Part shown: piece by piece, positions 35,674 to 46,935 of the stretch | Layout: each line of letters starts with the position of its first letter | How positions within the stretch are numbered: the stretch's first letter is position 1 | Source: Diospyros lotus | Taxonomy: Eukaryota > Streptophyta > Magnoliopsida > Ericales > Ebenaceae | Direction: 5' to 3' | Assembly (NCBI RefSeq): GCF_014633365.1 | Contig: NC_068349.1 | Coordinates: 35,292,753-35,356,752, forward strand | Length of the DNA stretch: 64,000 nucleotides | The notes under the pieces: generated by a model | The model's database searches: none | Told to the model about the DNA's origin: nothing | Seen by the model: the letters and a program-made list of their open reading frames with translations, nothing else | Made by a program: the position numbers and the translations under genes

Positions 35674-36479
35674 TGTAACGACCTGTAAATCGTAGTTTAA
35701 TTTAATTAGTAGTTTAATGTGTTAATTTAATGTAAAGGGGATAATAATAATAATAATAAGACTAATGGATTGGAGGGGTGAGCGTAAGTGTTGGAATGTT
35801 AATTTCCATAGGAGTAGTTTCAAGTTACCATTTAAAATTAAAGGTATGCACATGTTTAATTAAAGAGAAGCTAGCTGAGATGGCAGGCGCACGCAAGAAG
35901 GAAGGAAGGTTGCGTGATTGAGCATGGGGAGGGGGGTTGTTTGCTAATTTTGCTGAAAATTATTTCCAACCAATTGAGGGCGCCAAACGACGCCGTATGG
36001 AGAGAGAGGAGGCAACTTCTGCTACCCACGTGGCGCGCCATGGCCTTGTAAATTTTTTGTGGCTTTTAAGCCACTAATCAACACATTAAACAGCCAATTG
36101 AAGTATTAAATCGGCAGCCAAGCAGAATTAAATTGGAGCAGCGACAGTATGTGTGAGCAGTGAAGAAGAGAGGAAAATTGGGATTATTTTTGGGAAATCT
36201 CACTTTTAATCGCAGTCTGAGGATACCAGGTAATTCAAGATGCTGAGTAATAAATTCTGTACGGTTGAAATTTCATTTAGGGTCCAATTTTATTAATTTT
36301 GGGCAAATTATACGATGTTGCAGTTTGTATAATTTTTACCGCTTTTGAACAAAAAAAGTCCAAGGATCTATTCTACGAGGCAGGGTAACCCCCATTTTGT
36401 ATTTCAATCTTTTCCCTTCCGTAAGCTCTCCCATTCGAGTAGTCCGGGTGGTTGGAATATTCGGGCGGAGATGTTTATA
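35674..36479 (+). repeat. 5' LTR of the Ty3-gypsy element (806 bp, internally deleted)
   Basis: Begins TGTAACGACCTG and ends GTTTATA, with the same ends as the 3' LTR. It lacks about 1.3 kb present in the 3' LTR: the sequence jumps from AGGCA directly to GGGTAACCCCC. Confidence 0.88.
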
Positions 36480-36483
36480 TTGT

Positions 36484-36495
36484 TGGTATCAGAGC
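36484..36495 (+). other. Primer-binding site (initiator tRNA-Met)
   Basis: TGGTATCAGAGC, complementary to the 3' end of plant initiator tRNA-Met, four bases after the 5' LTR. Confidence 0.85.
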
Positions 36496-36616
36496 GTCGT
36501 TGAGTCAATTTTAGGGGACGAGTGCCTGTACACCACGACTGTTAGGTAGAGTTAGGGTGTTAGGTCGTGCCTTTAATTTCGAAATGTGTTCTAATTATTC
36601 TTGGTTATGTAGGAAT

Positions 36617-39600
36617 ATGGATGCATGCCACGGACGAGGTCGTGGTCGACCGCCAGTGCGAGGTCGAGGACATCTTGTCCCTACTCTTGAGGAATCGACA
36701 GGTGTAGGAGGTGAGCGAAAGCTAAGGCCTTCGGATATACAGGATACATTGGTAGGCATTTTATGGGTCGTGGATGTATTGGCGGTATCGCAGTTACAGC
36801 AGGAGCATAATCATGACAGTGGGAACAATACGGCCCATGCATCACACTCAGGTACACAGAGGGCAAATAATAGTTCTGGTGCTGCACTACTTTAGGATTT
36901 CATGGCATTATGCCCGCCAGAGTTTAGAGGAGGTGTAGACGCGACAGAGGCAGAGGACTGGCTGTTGGCAGTAGAGAAGCACCTGAGATCAATGGGTTGT
37001 GCAGAGGCATAGAGGGTTCGGTTAGGTACTTTTCTTCTATGAGGAGATGTTGAGCGCTGCTGGGAGACTACCAGGCAGCAATTTGGTGATAGGGGGCCAA
37101 CATGGGCACAGTTTGTAGCATCATTCAATGAGACTTATGTCCCTTCTTGGGTCCGAGAGTAGAAAGTATTTGAATTCATTAAATTGTAACAAGGGAACAA
37201 GACTGTCACTCAGTACGAGACAGAGTTTGTGGCTTTATCACGCTATGCCCCGGAGTTGGGAACCCCTAAGTTTCGTAAAGTTAGCAAGTTCTAGAGGGGG
37301 TTACGAGCTGAGATTCGCCATGCTATGGCTGGCATTGAGGCACTAGATTTTCCTATCGCTGTCCAGCGAGCTCATGCAGTTGAGCGGAACCGATTGGAGA
37401 CCCGATCGGATCAGTCAGTGGTGAAGGGAGTAGGAGGCAATAGCAAGAAAAGGAAATGGGATGCAGGCTCTAGCAAGAGTTCAGGGGGATTTCCACCATG
37501 CAGGCAGTGTGGACAAAGGCATCAGGGATGGTATCTTGATATGCGCCGGGATGTGTGCTACCGATGTGGTCAGCCAGGGCATCTGAGAAGTGATTGTCCA
37601 TAGGGACCTAGACCAGCTGCAAGTCAGGACATCATTTGCTTTCGTTGTGGATAGAGAGGCTATCGGGCGAATGTGTGCACACAACCAGCGCAGGTGGGAG
37701 GATTGCAGACTAGAGGAGCAGGACCCAGGCTAGCCCAGAGGCAGACTACATCGAGGGCACATGAACCAGTAGCACCATTACCCCTACCGGCGGCACAACG
37801 CCTAGGGCAGATAGGCCACAGATGCAGGGGAAGGCATTTGTAGTGACAGCAGTTGAGGCGGTTGAGGGCAGCGACATGGTGCAAGGAATCTTTTCTTTCC
37901 ATGGCCATGATGTGCGTGCTTTATTTGATACAGGTTCTATGCACTCTTTTATAGCACCCTATGTATTGCATAAGATCTCGATCTCGTGTAGCCCATTGCC
38001 ATATGATTTGTCTATTGTGACACCTGGAGGGATGGTATTGTTGGAGAGTGAAATGGCCAGGGATTGTGAGATAGGGATTCATGATTAGGTATTTTTAGGG
38101 GATCTTATTGTTCTGCCTATTTAGGATTTTGATTTGCTATTGGGTATGGATTGGCTCTCACGGTATTATGCTTAAGTTGATTGTTGGCGGAAGGTGATTT
38201 CGTTTGAGTACCCTAGGAGACCAGTTGTTATATACCGGGGTGTGAAGCCAATGGTGACTACGTCGATGATATCAATTATGTAAGCTGAGAGACTTATATG
38301 ACGAGGGTGTGAAGCATATTTTGTATTTGTGACTGTGGTAGTTGGGGAGAAAAAAAAGTTGACTGCCTACCCTATGGTGCGAGACTTTCCAGACATGTTC
38401 CCAGATAAGCTGTCAGGACTACTGTCGCACTGGAGATTGATTTTGCAATCGATCTGATACCAGGTACACAGCCCGTTTCCAAGACTCCTTATCGAATGCC
38501 TGCTAATGAACTAAAGGAACTCAAGGTACAGCTGCAAGATCTTTTGGATAGGGGTTTTATCCAACAAAGCACATCGCCATGGGGAGCCTCAGTATTATTT
38601 GTGCATAAGAATGATGGGTCTATGCGACTGTGCATAGATTACCGATAGCTTAATCAGGTTACAGTTAAGAATAAGTACCCCCTACCTCGTGTGGATGATT
38701 TACTGGATCAATTACATGGTGCGTCGATGTTCTCCAAGATAGACTTGTGGTCAGGTTATCATCAGGTGCGGATAAGAGATAAAGATATTGCGAAGACAGC
38801 ATTTCATACACGTTACGGGCATTATGAGTTTGTGGTCATGCCATTTGGACTGACCAATGCCCTGCAGTATTTATGGACTTGATGAATCGGATGTTCAAGG
38901 AGTATCTGGATTCCTTTGTAATAGTTTTTATTGACGACATCCTAGTCTACTCATCGAGCCGTAAGATACACGAAGTGCATCTGGGGATGGTTTTGCATAA
39001 GCTCAGGGAAGAGTAGTTGTATGCAAAGTTCTCTAAGTGTGAGTTTTGGCAGACCTGAATTGTATTCTTGGGACACATGGTCTCAGTGAGGGTATCTCAG
39101 TAGATCCAAAGAAGACCAGAGTCGTGATAGATTGGCTGAGGTTGATGACAGTGACAGAGATTCAGAGTTTTCTTGGTCTTGTCATGTATTATCGACGGTT
39201 CATAGAAGGCTTTATGCGATTGGCATCTCCAATGACAAAGTTGACAAGGAAATGCATCAGATTTATTTGGTAGGAGTCTTGTGAAAGATCCTTCCAAGAA
39301 TTGAAGTAGCGTTTGACTTCGGTGCCAGTATTAACGATACCCAAGAGTGATGAGTTATTTACTATATATAGTGATGCGTCATATGTAGAGCTAGGGTGCA
39401 TTTTGATGCAGGATGACCGAGTGAATGCTTATGCGTCCAGACAGTTGAAGAGGCACAAAGAGAATTATCCTCCCATGATTTGGAGTTAACGGCCGTAGTG
39501 TTTACTTTAAAGATTTGGAGGCATTATCTTTATGGTGAGAGAGTCCAGATATACACCGATCACAAGAGCCTTAAGTACCTCTTTTCGTAGAAGGAACTCA

Positions 39601-41254
39601 ATATGAGACAACGCCGTTGGTTGGAGCTGCTCAAAGACTATGACTGTTAGATCCTCTATCACTCAAGTAAAGCTAATGTGGTAGCAGACGCTTTAAGTCT
39701 CCGTGGAGCATCAGTTGCAGTTATGATGGTGCAAGAGTGGTTCTTATTGAAGCAGATGAGTGACCTTACCATCTCAGTGGCACCGGATAATCCTACCCTT
39801 TATTGTACTGCCATGAGTGTCCATCAGATCTAGAGGATCGTATTCAAGATCGATAGTGTCAAGATGTGGAGCTTGGCGAGATCATGGTTGACATGGAGAG
39901 GTTTGGACCATTAGGGTATAGCCAGAGAGACGACGGTCTGCTATTGTTCCATGGACGGATTTGTGTGCCAAATGACAAGGACATCAAGCAGAGGATCCTA
40001 GAGGAAGCTCATCGTTCTCCCTATACTATACATGCTGGAACGACGAAAATGTATCAAGGCTTACGACGTCAATATTGGTGGAGGCATGAAAAAGAGCGTA
40101 GCAGAATTTGTATCGCGATGTTTGGTGTGCCAACAAGTCAAAGCTGAGCATTAGAGACCCGCAGAACTATTACGACCTTTAGCTGTTCTGGAGTGGAAAT
40201 GGGAACGCATAGCCATGGATTTTGTCTCAGGATTGTCGCGTTCTAGCTGGGGATTTTATTCGATATGGGTGATTATCGATTAGTTGATTAAATCAGCACA
40301 CTTCTTACTCGTCAAGAAGACCTATCTTATTCACCGACTGACCAAGTTATACATTGACAAGGTGGTGAGACTGCATGGAGTATTGGCTAGCATTGTATCA
40401 GACAGGGATCCTCGGTTCACCTCACGATTTTGGGAGGCGTTACAGAGTGCTATGGGGACCTAGTTGACTTTCAGTATAGCCTTCCACCCTCAGGCCGACG
40501 GGCAGTCGGAGTAGACCATACAGACTTTAAAGGACATGCTCTGCGCCTGTGTATTAGATTTCCATGGGAGCTGGGATGATCATCTGTCGCTAGTGGAGTT
40601 TGTTTACAATAATAGTTTCCAAACCAGTATCGGGATGGCACCTTTTGAGGCGTTGTACGACGACCGTGTAAATCACCGCTTTGTTGGACTAAGATTGGAG
40701 AGCGAGCATTGCTTGGACCGAAGTTGGTAGAGCAGACGACGAAAAAGATCCAGTTGATTCAAGCTAGGATGAAAGCAACTCAAGACCGTCAGAAAAGTTA
40801 CGTGAACAGACGACGCTGAGATTTGGAGTTTGCTGTGGGTGACCATGTTTTCCTTCGAGTTATGCCGATGAGGGGTGTTCGACTCTTTGGAGTATCTGGC
40901 AAGCTTAGTCATCATTTCGTGGGACCATTCGAGATATTAGAGCGAGTCGGACCGTTGGCTTACCAGTTGGCTTTACCCCCTCAACTAGCTCACGTACACG
41001 ATGTCTTCCATGTTTCTATGCTTCACAAATACGTGACAAATCCCAGGCATGTCATTGATTATTACCCATTCGTGGTGCAAGAGGACGTGTCATATACTAA
41101 GTTATCAGCTAGTATTGTGGATCAGAATGAAAAAGTGCTCCGCAATCGTACAATTCCCTATGTAAAGATTCAGTGGCAGCGACATACCCCTGAGAAGGCT
41201 ATTTGGGAGCTAGAGGAGGACATGAGGCGACTTCATTACCAGTTATTTGCCTAG
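36617..41254 (+). pseudogene. gag-pol polyprotein remnant of the Ty3-gypsy element
   Basis: Order of domains on the plus strand: gag starting MDACHGRGRGRPPVRGRG, with a retrotransposon gag core at about 36901-37390; a zinc knuckle CYRCGQPGHLRSDC at 37558-37599; a protease motif LFDTGSMHSFI at about 37921-37955; reverse transcriptase with [19 protein letters not shown] and FIDDILVYS (38625-38955); RNase H with [10 protein letters not shown] (about 39552); integrase with a zinc-binding HAGTTKMYQGLRR segment and the core through FHPQADGQSE (40020-40530); and a GPF/chromodomain-like end at 40823-41254. Many stops are TAG where the family has Gln: 38646 in DYRQLN, 39588 and 39648 in RNase H, 40461 in integrase. 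At about 38866 the MPFGLTNA motif is followed by a frameshift. It cannot encode a working polyprotein. Confidence 0.88.
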
Positions 41255-41301
41255 CCATGCACGAATTTCGGGAACAAAATTTTTTTAAGGAGGGGAGAAT
41301 T

Positions 41302-41383
41302 TGTAACGACCCATAAATCGTAGTTTAATTTAATTAGTAATTTAATGTGTTAATTTAATGTAAAGGGGATATTAATATATGTT

Positions 41384-41436
<53 letters not shown>

Positions 41437-43500
41437 GTATAAGTATAAGAATAATAAATTATAATAAGGCTAATGGATTGAAAGGGTGAGGGTAGCGTGA
41501 GTGCTGGAATGTTAATTTGCATAGGAGTAGCTTCAAGTTACCATTTAAAATTAAAGGGATGCACATGTTTAATTGAAGGAGAAGCTAGTTGAGATGGCAG
41601 GCGCACGCAAGAAGGGAGGAAGGTTGCGTGATCGAGCATGGGGGGGGGGGGTTGTTCGCTGATTTTGCTGAAAATTATTTCTAACCAATTGAGGGCACCA
41701 AACAACGCCGTATGGAGAGGAAGGCGGCAGCTTCTGCTGCCCACGTGGAGCTCCCATGGCCTTGTAAATTTTTGGTGGCTTTTAAGCCACTAATCAGCAT
41801 ATTAAATAGCCAATTGAAGTATTAAATCAGCAGCCAAGAAGAATTAAATTGGAGCAACGACAGTATGCGCGAGCAGCGAAGAAGAGAGGAAAATTTGGAT
41901 TATTTTTGGGAAATCTCACTTTTAATCGCAGTCTGAGGATATCAGGTAATTCAAGAAGTTGAGTAATAAATTCTGTACGGTTGGAATTTCATTTAGAGTC
42001 CAATTTTATTAATTTTGGGCAAATTATACGATGTTACAGTTTGTATAATTTTTGTCGCGTTTGAACAGAAAAAGCCCAAGGATCCCTTCTACAAGGCAAG
42101 TTTCCTATTTCCTCTGCGAATTTCCTTCCGTTGCGAATTTATTTACCCTCTCTTCGTTCGTTTCGGTCCATTTATTAATTATGGAGTTATGAGCCCTTTT
42201 GGTGTAAATTAAATTTAATAAGCTATCTTTGGGAATTTTATTTGTTGGTTTCCTACGGGGGTTTGTGCCACCCCCACGCCTTTGGGAATGATGCCGAACT
42301 CATATGGGGATTAGGTTCTTAGTTGTTCGGATATAATTATGGACTCTGTGATTGAAAGTCTGCTAGAGCTGTTGAGCAGTGGGGGCAGGGGTTGGCTGTT
42401 TGGTGACATTGGAATGACTATTATACGGTCTTGCTTAGGCCGTCGGCCGGACACTCCTAGTCACTGACCGTCGATCGGTGTTAAGCACTGCCGACTAGCT
42501 TTGTCATTATATGATTACTGCATGATTGATATACTCTATTACTGTTTCATGGTTTTGGTATGCACATGGGTACGGGGTGCATGTTGGGGTTTTCATGCTC
42601 TGTTTATGCTTGAACACGGACATCCTAGTGTTGTTAGATTGCATCTGGCATGGGCATATGCATTGTGTGTGATTTACTATGTGGGTGAAGCATCTGCCTG
42701 ATGCTTTGATGTATGGGCGCCAGTGTATCTAGTTGATGCTTACTACGTCTTGCATTTTATACACGCATTGCATGGTTACTATATGTTCAGCAGTCTCAGA
42801 TGGGAGTACCTAGGGCTCGGTTATTCAGAGGCTCGGGTGTCAGGAGCACTGAACTGAGGAAGTGTGCACACGTTTGTTGAAGACTTATGTTGCTTTTCAG
42901 GGCAGCGGCAGGTTGGTATGGGACTTGGGTGCCGGGTGTCTTGTGTGGGCCCCAATGACCGGTATGTGCTTTCATTATACTTTACTATTGTATTGTAGCG
43001 TCTCATGGCTTGTGTATATGTGTGAGGCTATGTTTGGGGAGTTCACTCCTTTTATTTAACTTATAGCCTTTCTTTTCTTATAAACTTGTTGAGTCTTGTA
43101 ACTCACCTTACTTTCCATCATTTCAGGTAAAGGCAAGGCTAAAGTAGAGGGCGAGGATCACAATACCTAGCAGCCGTGTCAGTATGGTGTACAGTCAGTT
43201 TCCCCTGTTGTCTTTGATGTTTTGAGAGGATTTTGGTCCCTTTATTTTTTACTGTGCCAGGTCATTCCTTGTATTCTCTATTTGTTGACACAAGTGTCTG
43301 TATGTATTTATAAACTATATGACCGCTGATCTAGCGAGGTACTCGTGTGCGTGCATGTGCATAGTTTTGCTTTCGCTGTTTTACTTCTTGTGTATGCATG
43401 CCAGGGTAACCCCCATCTTGTATTTCATTATTTTCCCTTCCGTAAGCGCTCCCATTCGGATCGTCCGGGTGGTTGGGATATCCGGGCGATGGTGTTTATA
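41302..43500 (+). repeat. 3' LTR of the Ty3-gypsy element (2199 bp)
   Basis: Begins TGTAACGACCC and ends GTTTATA. It contains an AAT microsatellite (about 41386-41436) far longer than in the 5' LTR, and the 42099-43403 segment that the 5' LTR lacks. A stretch near 43081-43110 (AACTTGTTGAGTCTTGTAAC) is typical of long chromovirus LTRs. Confidence 0.88.
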
Positions 43501-44280
43501 GAATACTTTTCAGATCAAGATATGGAATAATCAAGAAAATAATGAAAAATATTCTAAGATTTTCATATGATAAGTGCTGAGATAAGATTTTTTTACCAAA
43601 ATATTCCTATTATCAAATTCATTTGTATGTTAACATCAACAACAAATTTATAATTAAAATAGTATTTTATGATTAATGTGAATTTTCAAAAATTAAAAAT
43701 AATGTTTTATTTTCTAAATCTATGTTCAAAAATAAATTCTAAAAAGGCTTAGAAATAATTATTGGTAGAATTACAATAATAAAATATTTTCATTATTAAA
43801 AATTATCAAAACATATTTTCATATTAGATAATAAAATATAAAAATAATTTAAAAAATCTAAGGAGAAAATAAAGGTGGAGATCTAGAAGGAAGAGAGGTA
43901 TTTGGAAAAGGAAGTTCGAATGGTGAAGCCAAGGAGGAAGACCACCGTCGTCGGACGATGAAGTGAAAGGGAAAGATTGGTGAGATAGGTGAGGAAAAAG
44001 ATGAAGAAATGGGTGAAGAAGAAGATGAACATAACAGAGAAATGGGTGATGTTTTTATATAAATGACATATGAGTAATTTATATTTATCTATAAAATATT
44101 AGATAAATTTATTTGGGTGGTCAAATAAATTTATCTGTAAAAAGTGGAATAAAGAGTCACGTGAGAATTTTTTTAAAGATGATAAGATAAGATTAACAAA
44201 TATGTTAAAAAGAATAAAAGTTTGTGATACTTTTCGTATCTTAAATTTTTTGTTTTATATCTTGATTAATAAATATCTCT

Positions 44281-44710
44281 TAAAAAAATATTATTTCTCT
44301 ATTTTTATTTTGTATCGAAAATAGAGAAACCTAGAGTGGACCTTCGCTACTCTCCCTTGGAGCACCTGTCAGCCTGTCATGTTGTCCCCTACGCAACCAT
44401 TCGATGCACCATCGTACGCACTTCTCTGCACTGCAATTAAACACCGGCCTAATATCACATTGTTAGGGCCTACCCTCAGCACTAAATTAAAGGTCACGGG
44501 TTGTCACACCTCGTCTTATATCCATCATATTATTAGGTTATTTTTGTCCTTCACAATTGATAGTCATCCAAATTAGTAATTTTCTATTTGGCCTTGTTAA
44601 TATGCATAAAACCCCTAATCTTTATGGATGCAATCAGTTACAATATTATTCGAGTTTGTACAAAGGTTAAATATAATTGTTGATAAACATTGATGATTAT
44701 ATGTCTAAAA
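44281..44710. other. Intergenic, no gene seen
   Basis: Short ORF at 44379-44576 without features. Confidence 0.5.
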
Positions 44711-44886
44711 AGCTTTATTATGTTGCTCACTGTCAGACAATATAGCATTTGTCCGACAATGAAAGGGGCATGGATCTCATGCATATGGGGCCCATGTGCA
44801 AGCGTGGCCCCACGTGCATGGACCTGCGCCCCTGTCACTGCAGGGCAAATGCTATGTTGCCCGACAATGGGCAACATAGCAAAGCT
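44711..44886. mobile_element. Near-palindromic MITE or fold-back (176 bp)
   Basis: The left arm AGCTTTATTATGTTGCTCAC and the inverse of the right arm (AGCTTTGCTATGTTGCCCAT) continue through ATAGCATTTGTC/CATAGCATTTGCC, about 44 bases per arm. The centre is GC-rich with its own inverse words (GGCCCATGTGC, GCCCCACGTGC). ORFs on both strands here mirror each other and are by-products. Confidence 0.6.
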
Positions 44887-45552
44887 GTATGTTTAAAATT
44901 GTATAATCTCTTAAATATAGTTAATGATAATTGTAATTGAATTTATATACTTAATACATATGACAATTCCTTAACAATTAAAAGCTACTACTACCAACGG
45001 TGGAACTCACCATCTCACTGGAAATTAGAAGATTTGAGGAATTTTGATATTTTGTGACTTGTCTAAATTAGGGAATTTCTTTGTGAATGTTTGTTGATGC
45101 TTGTTTTGGATATTATGGTTTAAGATCTTATTGGTATTTCCCGGAGTTTTTTTTGTCATTTCTAATTTAAGACCTCATTTGATAGTTTGTAAATAAGATT
45201 TATGAATTTAACTAAAATTTTTGTTATTTTTCATTTAAATTTTTGTTATCACAGTTTTTTATTATTGTTATTTTTTTTATGAAATTTGCTATTCCTTTTA
45301 AACATTTTTAGGTCTTTTTAAGAAGTTTAGGTTTTTTTAATATTTTTAGGTTTTTTTTATGAATTTTGTGTCTTTTTTGAATATTTTTAGGTATTTTTAA
45401 TGAAATTTAGGTCCATTTTAAAAATATTTTTAGGTTTTTTTTTGGAATTTAGATATTTTTTAATTAATTTTGGTTATTTTTTCATACTATGGACCAAATA
45501 TCAATTTTTTTAATTATTAAGAGACTAAATATTATATTTATGTATTAAACTT
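44887..45552. other. Intergenic, no gene seen
   Basis: T-rich, with repeated TTTTTAGGT(C/T)TTTTT words at about 45300-45450. Confidence 0.5.
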
Positions 45553-46032
45553 ATTCTAATGTGTTTTGTTAACGTGGCTTTTTTTTGTGACCTGACAGTT
45601 TAGATATCGTAAATAACAATTTTACTTGTTTTGTCACAATAAAAATTTAAAATAATAATTTTTAATAATTAAAAATATAAAATCTAACATTTTGCATATC
45701 AATGATCAAATATTATATTCTTTTTGCTAACGTGACTTTTTTTGTGACTTGACATTTTAGATATCGTAAATAACAATTTTACTTACTTCGTCATAATAAA
45801 AATTTAAAATAATAATTTTTAATAATTAGAGATGTCAAATTTAACATTTTGCATATCAATGATCAAATATTATATTTTTTTTTATTAACGTGGCTTTTTT
45901 TGTGACTTGACATTTTAGTATCGTAAATAACAATTCTATTTATTTTGACACAATAAAAATCTAAAATAATAATTTGTAATAATTAGAGATATCAAATCTA
46001 ACATTTTACATATGAATGACCAAATATTATAT
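45553..46032. repeat. Three-copy tandem array, about 157-bp period
   Basis: Copies at about 45553-45720, 45721-45877 and 45878-46032. Each has AACGTG(G/A)CTTTTTTTGTGAC, then ATCGTAAATAACAATT, then ATATCAATGATCAAATATTA (slightly changed in the third). Non-coding. Confidence 0.85.
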
Positions 46033-46655
46033 TCTTTAATTGTTAAAAAACTGCCATATGTATTAAACCTATAATCAATTAATAATCATCACTCTCGTCT
46101 TTACCATTTTGGTTAGCAGGCAAACAATGATCCTCAAGTCAACATCGACTCATAGACTTCTCCAAAAAAAAAAAATGAATTCTTAAACAAATCAAATATT
46201 AGAATCTAAAATTGTTTTCGAGAGTCAAATCTCGTACATAATAATAATCAAACAAAAAACACAACTTTATTTAGAACCACAAGTACTTGAATAAGGAAAA
46301 CGAAAAATATTCCATTTAACACCAATATTACATTTTTAAGAAATTTTTAAGTCTAATAGTGATGCATTATTGAAGATATTAATACATTGCTTTCACCAAT
46401 GATGTGAATTAAGAATATGGGCACATAGGATGTCATTATTAGATTACGATGCCCCGTAAACACAATCACGTGGTATCACTAAAATATTTCTTTTCTCATC
46501 TTCGTGCTGATGTGGCATTACAAACTAATCGTAAATGTCAAATACACAAAGATTGGTAAATATGGGAAACAAAAATAAAATTGATTCATATCAATTAACT
46601 TGCAAGAGCAAGAGACAGACTAGAAACCATGTCAGTTTACCAGAAATAATAATAA

Positions 46656-46689
<34 letters not shown>

Positions 46690-46935
46690 GCAGGTTAGCT
46701 GGTCGCACAAAAAGGCATGCTTTTACAGAGTCATGCGCAGGCAGTCGTAAAATGCATTACCCATCAAAGGCCCATAGGACATGTTCCCTAAATTACGGAC
46801 CCCAAATGCAATAAAAAAGCTTCATTCCCATTGATCAAGCTTGCCATTTGTCTTCCTTCAAATGTCCCCAAACATTTTTAAGCCCCCAATAACAACAGAG
46901 ATGAACGGACACAAAGCCAAACTCCATTTGCGGGG
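46033..46935. other. Downstream flank and probable 3' UTR of the VAP27 gene
   Basis: No other gene seen. An AAT microsatellite lies at 46646-46688. The 3' UTR on the minus strand should start at 46935; I could not place its end. Confidence 0.5.

Larger units (their letters stand above)
35674..43500 (+). mobile_element. Ty3-gypsy chromovirus (Tekay/Del-like), decayed
   Basis: A 7.8-kb element with two LTRs, a tRNA-Met primer-binding site, a gag-pol region with multiple stops and shifts, and a purine tract (AAGGAGGGGAGAATT, 41288-41301). The flanks GAATG (35669-35673) and GAATA (43501-43505) agree at 4 of 5 bases; the undisrupted MITE copy next door reads GAATA. The C-terminal pol sequence VKIQWQRHTPEKAIWELEED resembles the degenerate chromodomain-like tail of Tekay/Del chromoviruses. 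Confidence 0.88.
35618..44280. mobile_element. MITE, family M1, split by a Ty3-gypsy insertion
   Basis: The left part, 35618-35673, opens GCTAGCATTTTGTTAAAATG; the right part, 43501-44280, resumes GAATACTTTTCAGATCAAGA and ends in the inverse terminal motif (GATTAATAAATATCTC). TAA flanks both ends (35615-35617 and 44281-44283). Removing 35674-43500 restores the order of motifs seen in the neighbouring copy. The right part is longer than in other copies and carries a purine-rich segment (43860-44050). Confidence 0.65.

Noticed and set aside
44638..44940. ORFs on both strands as genes
   Set aside because: They mirror each other because the DNA is nearly palindromic; no conserved protein feature.
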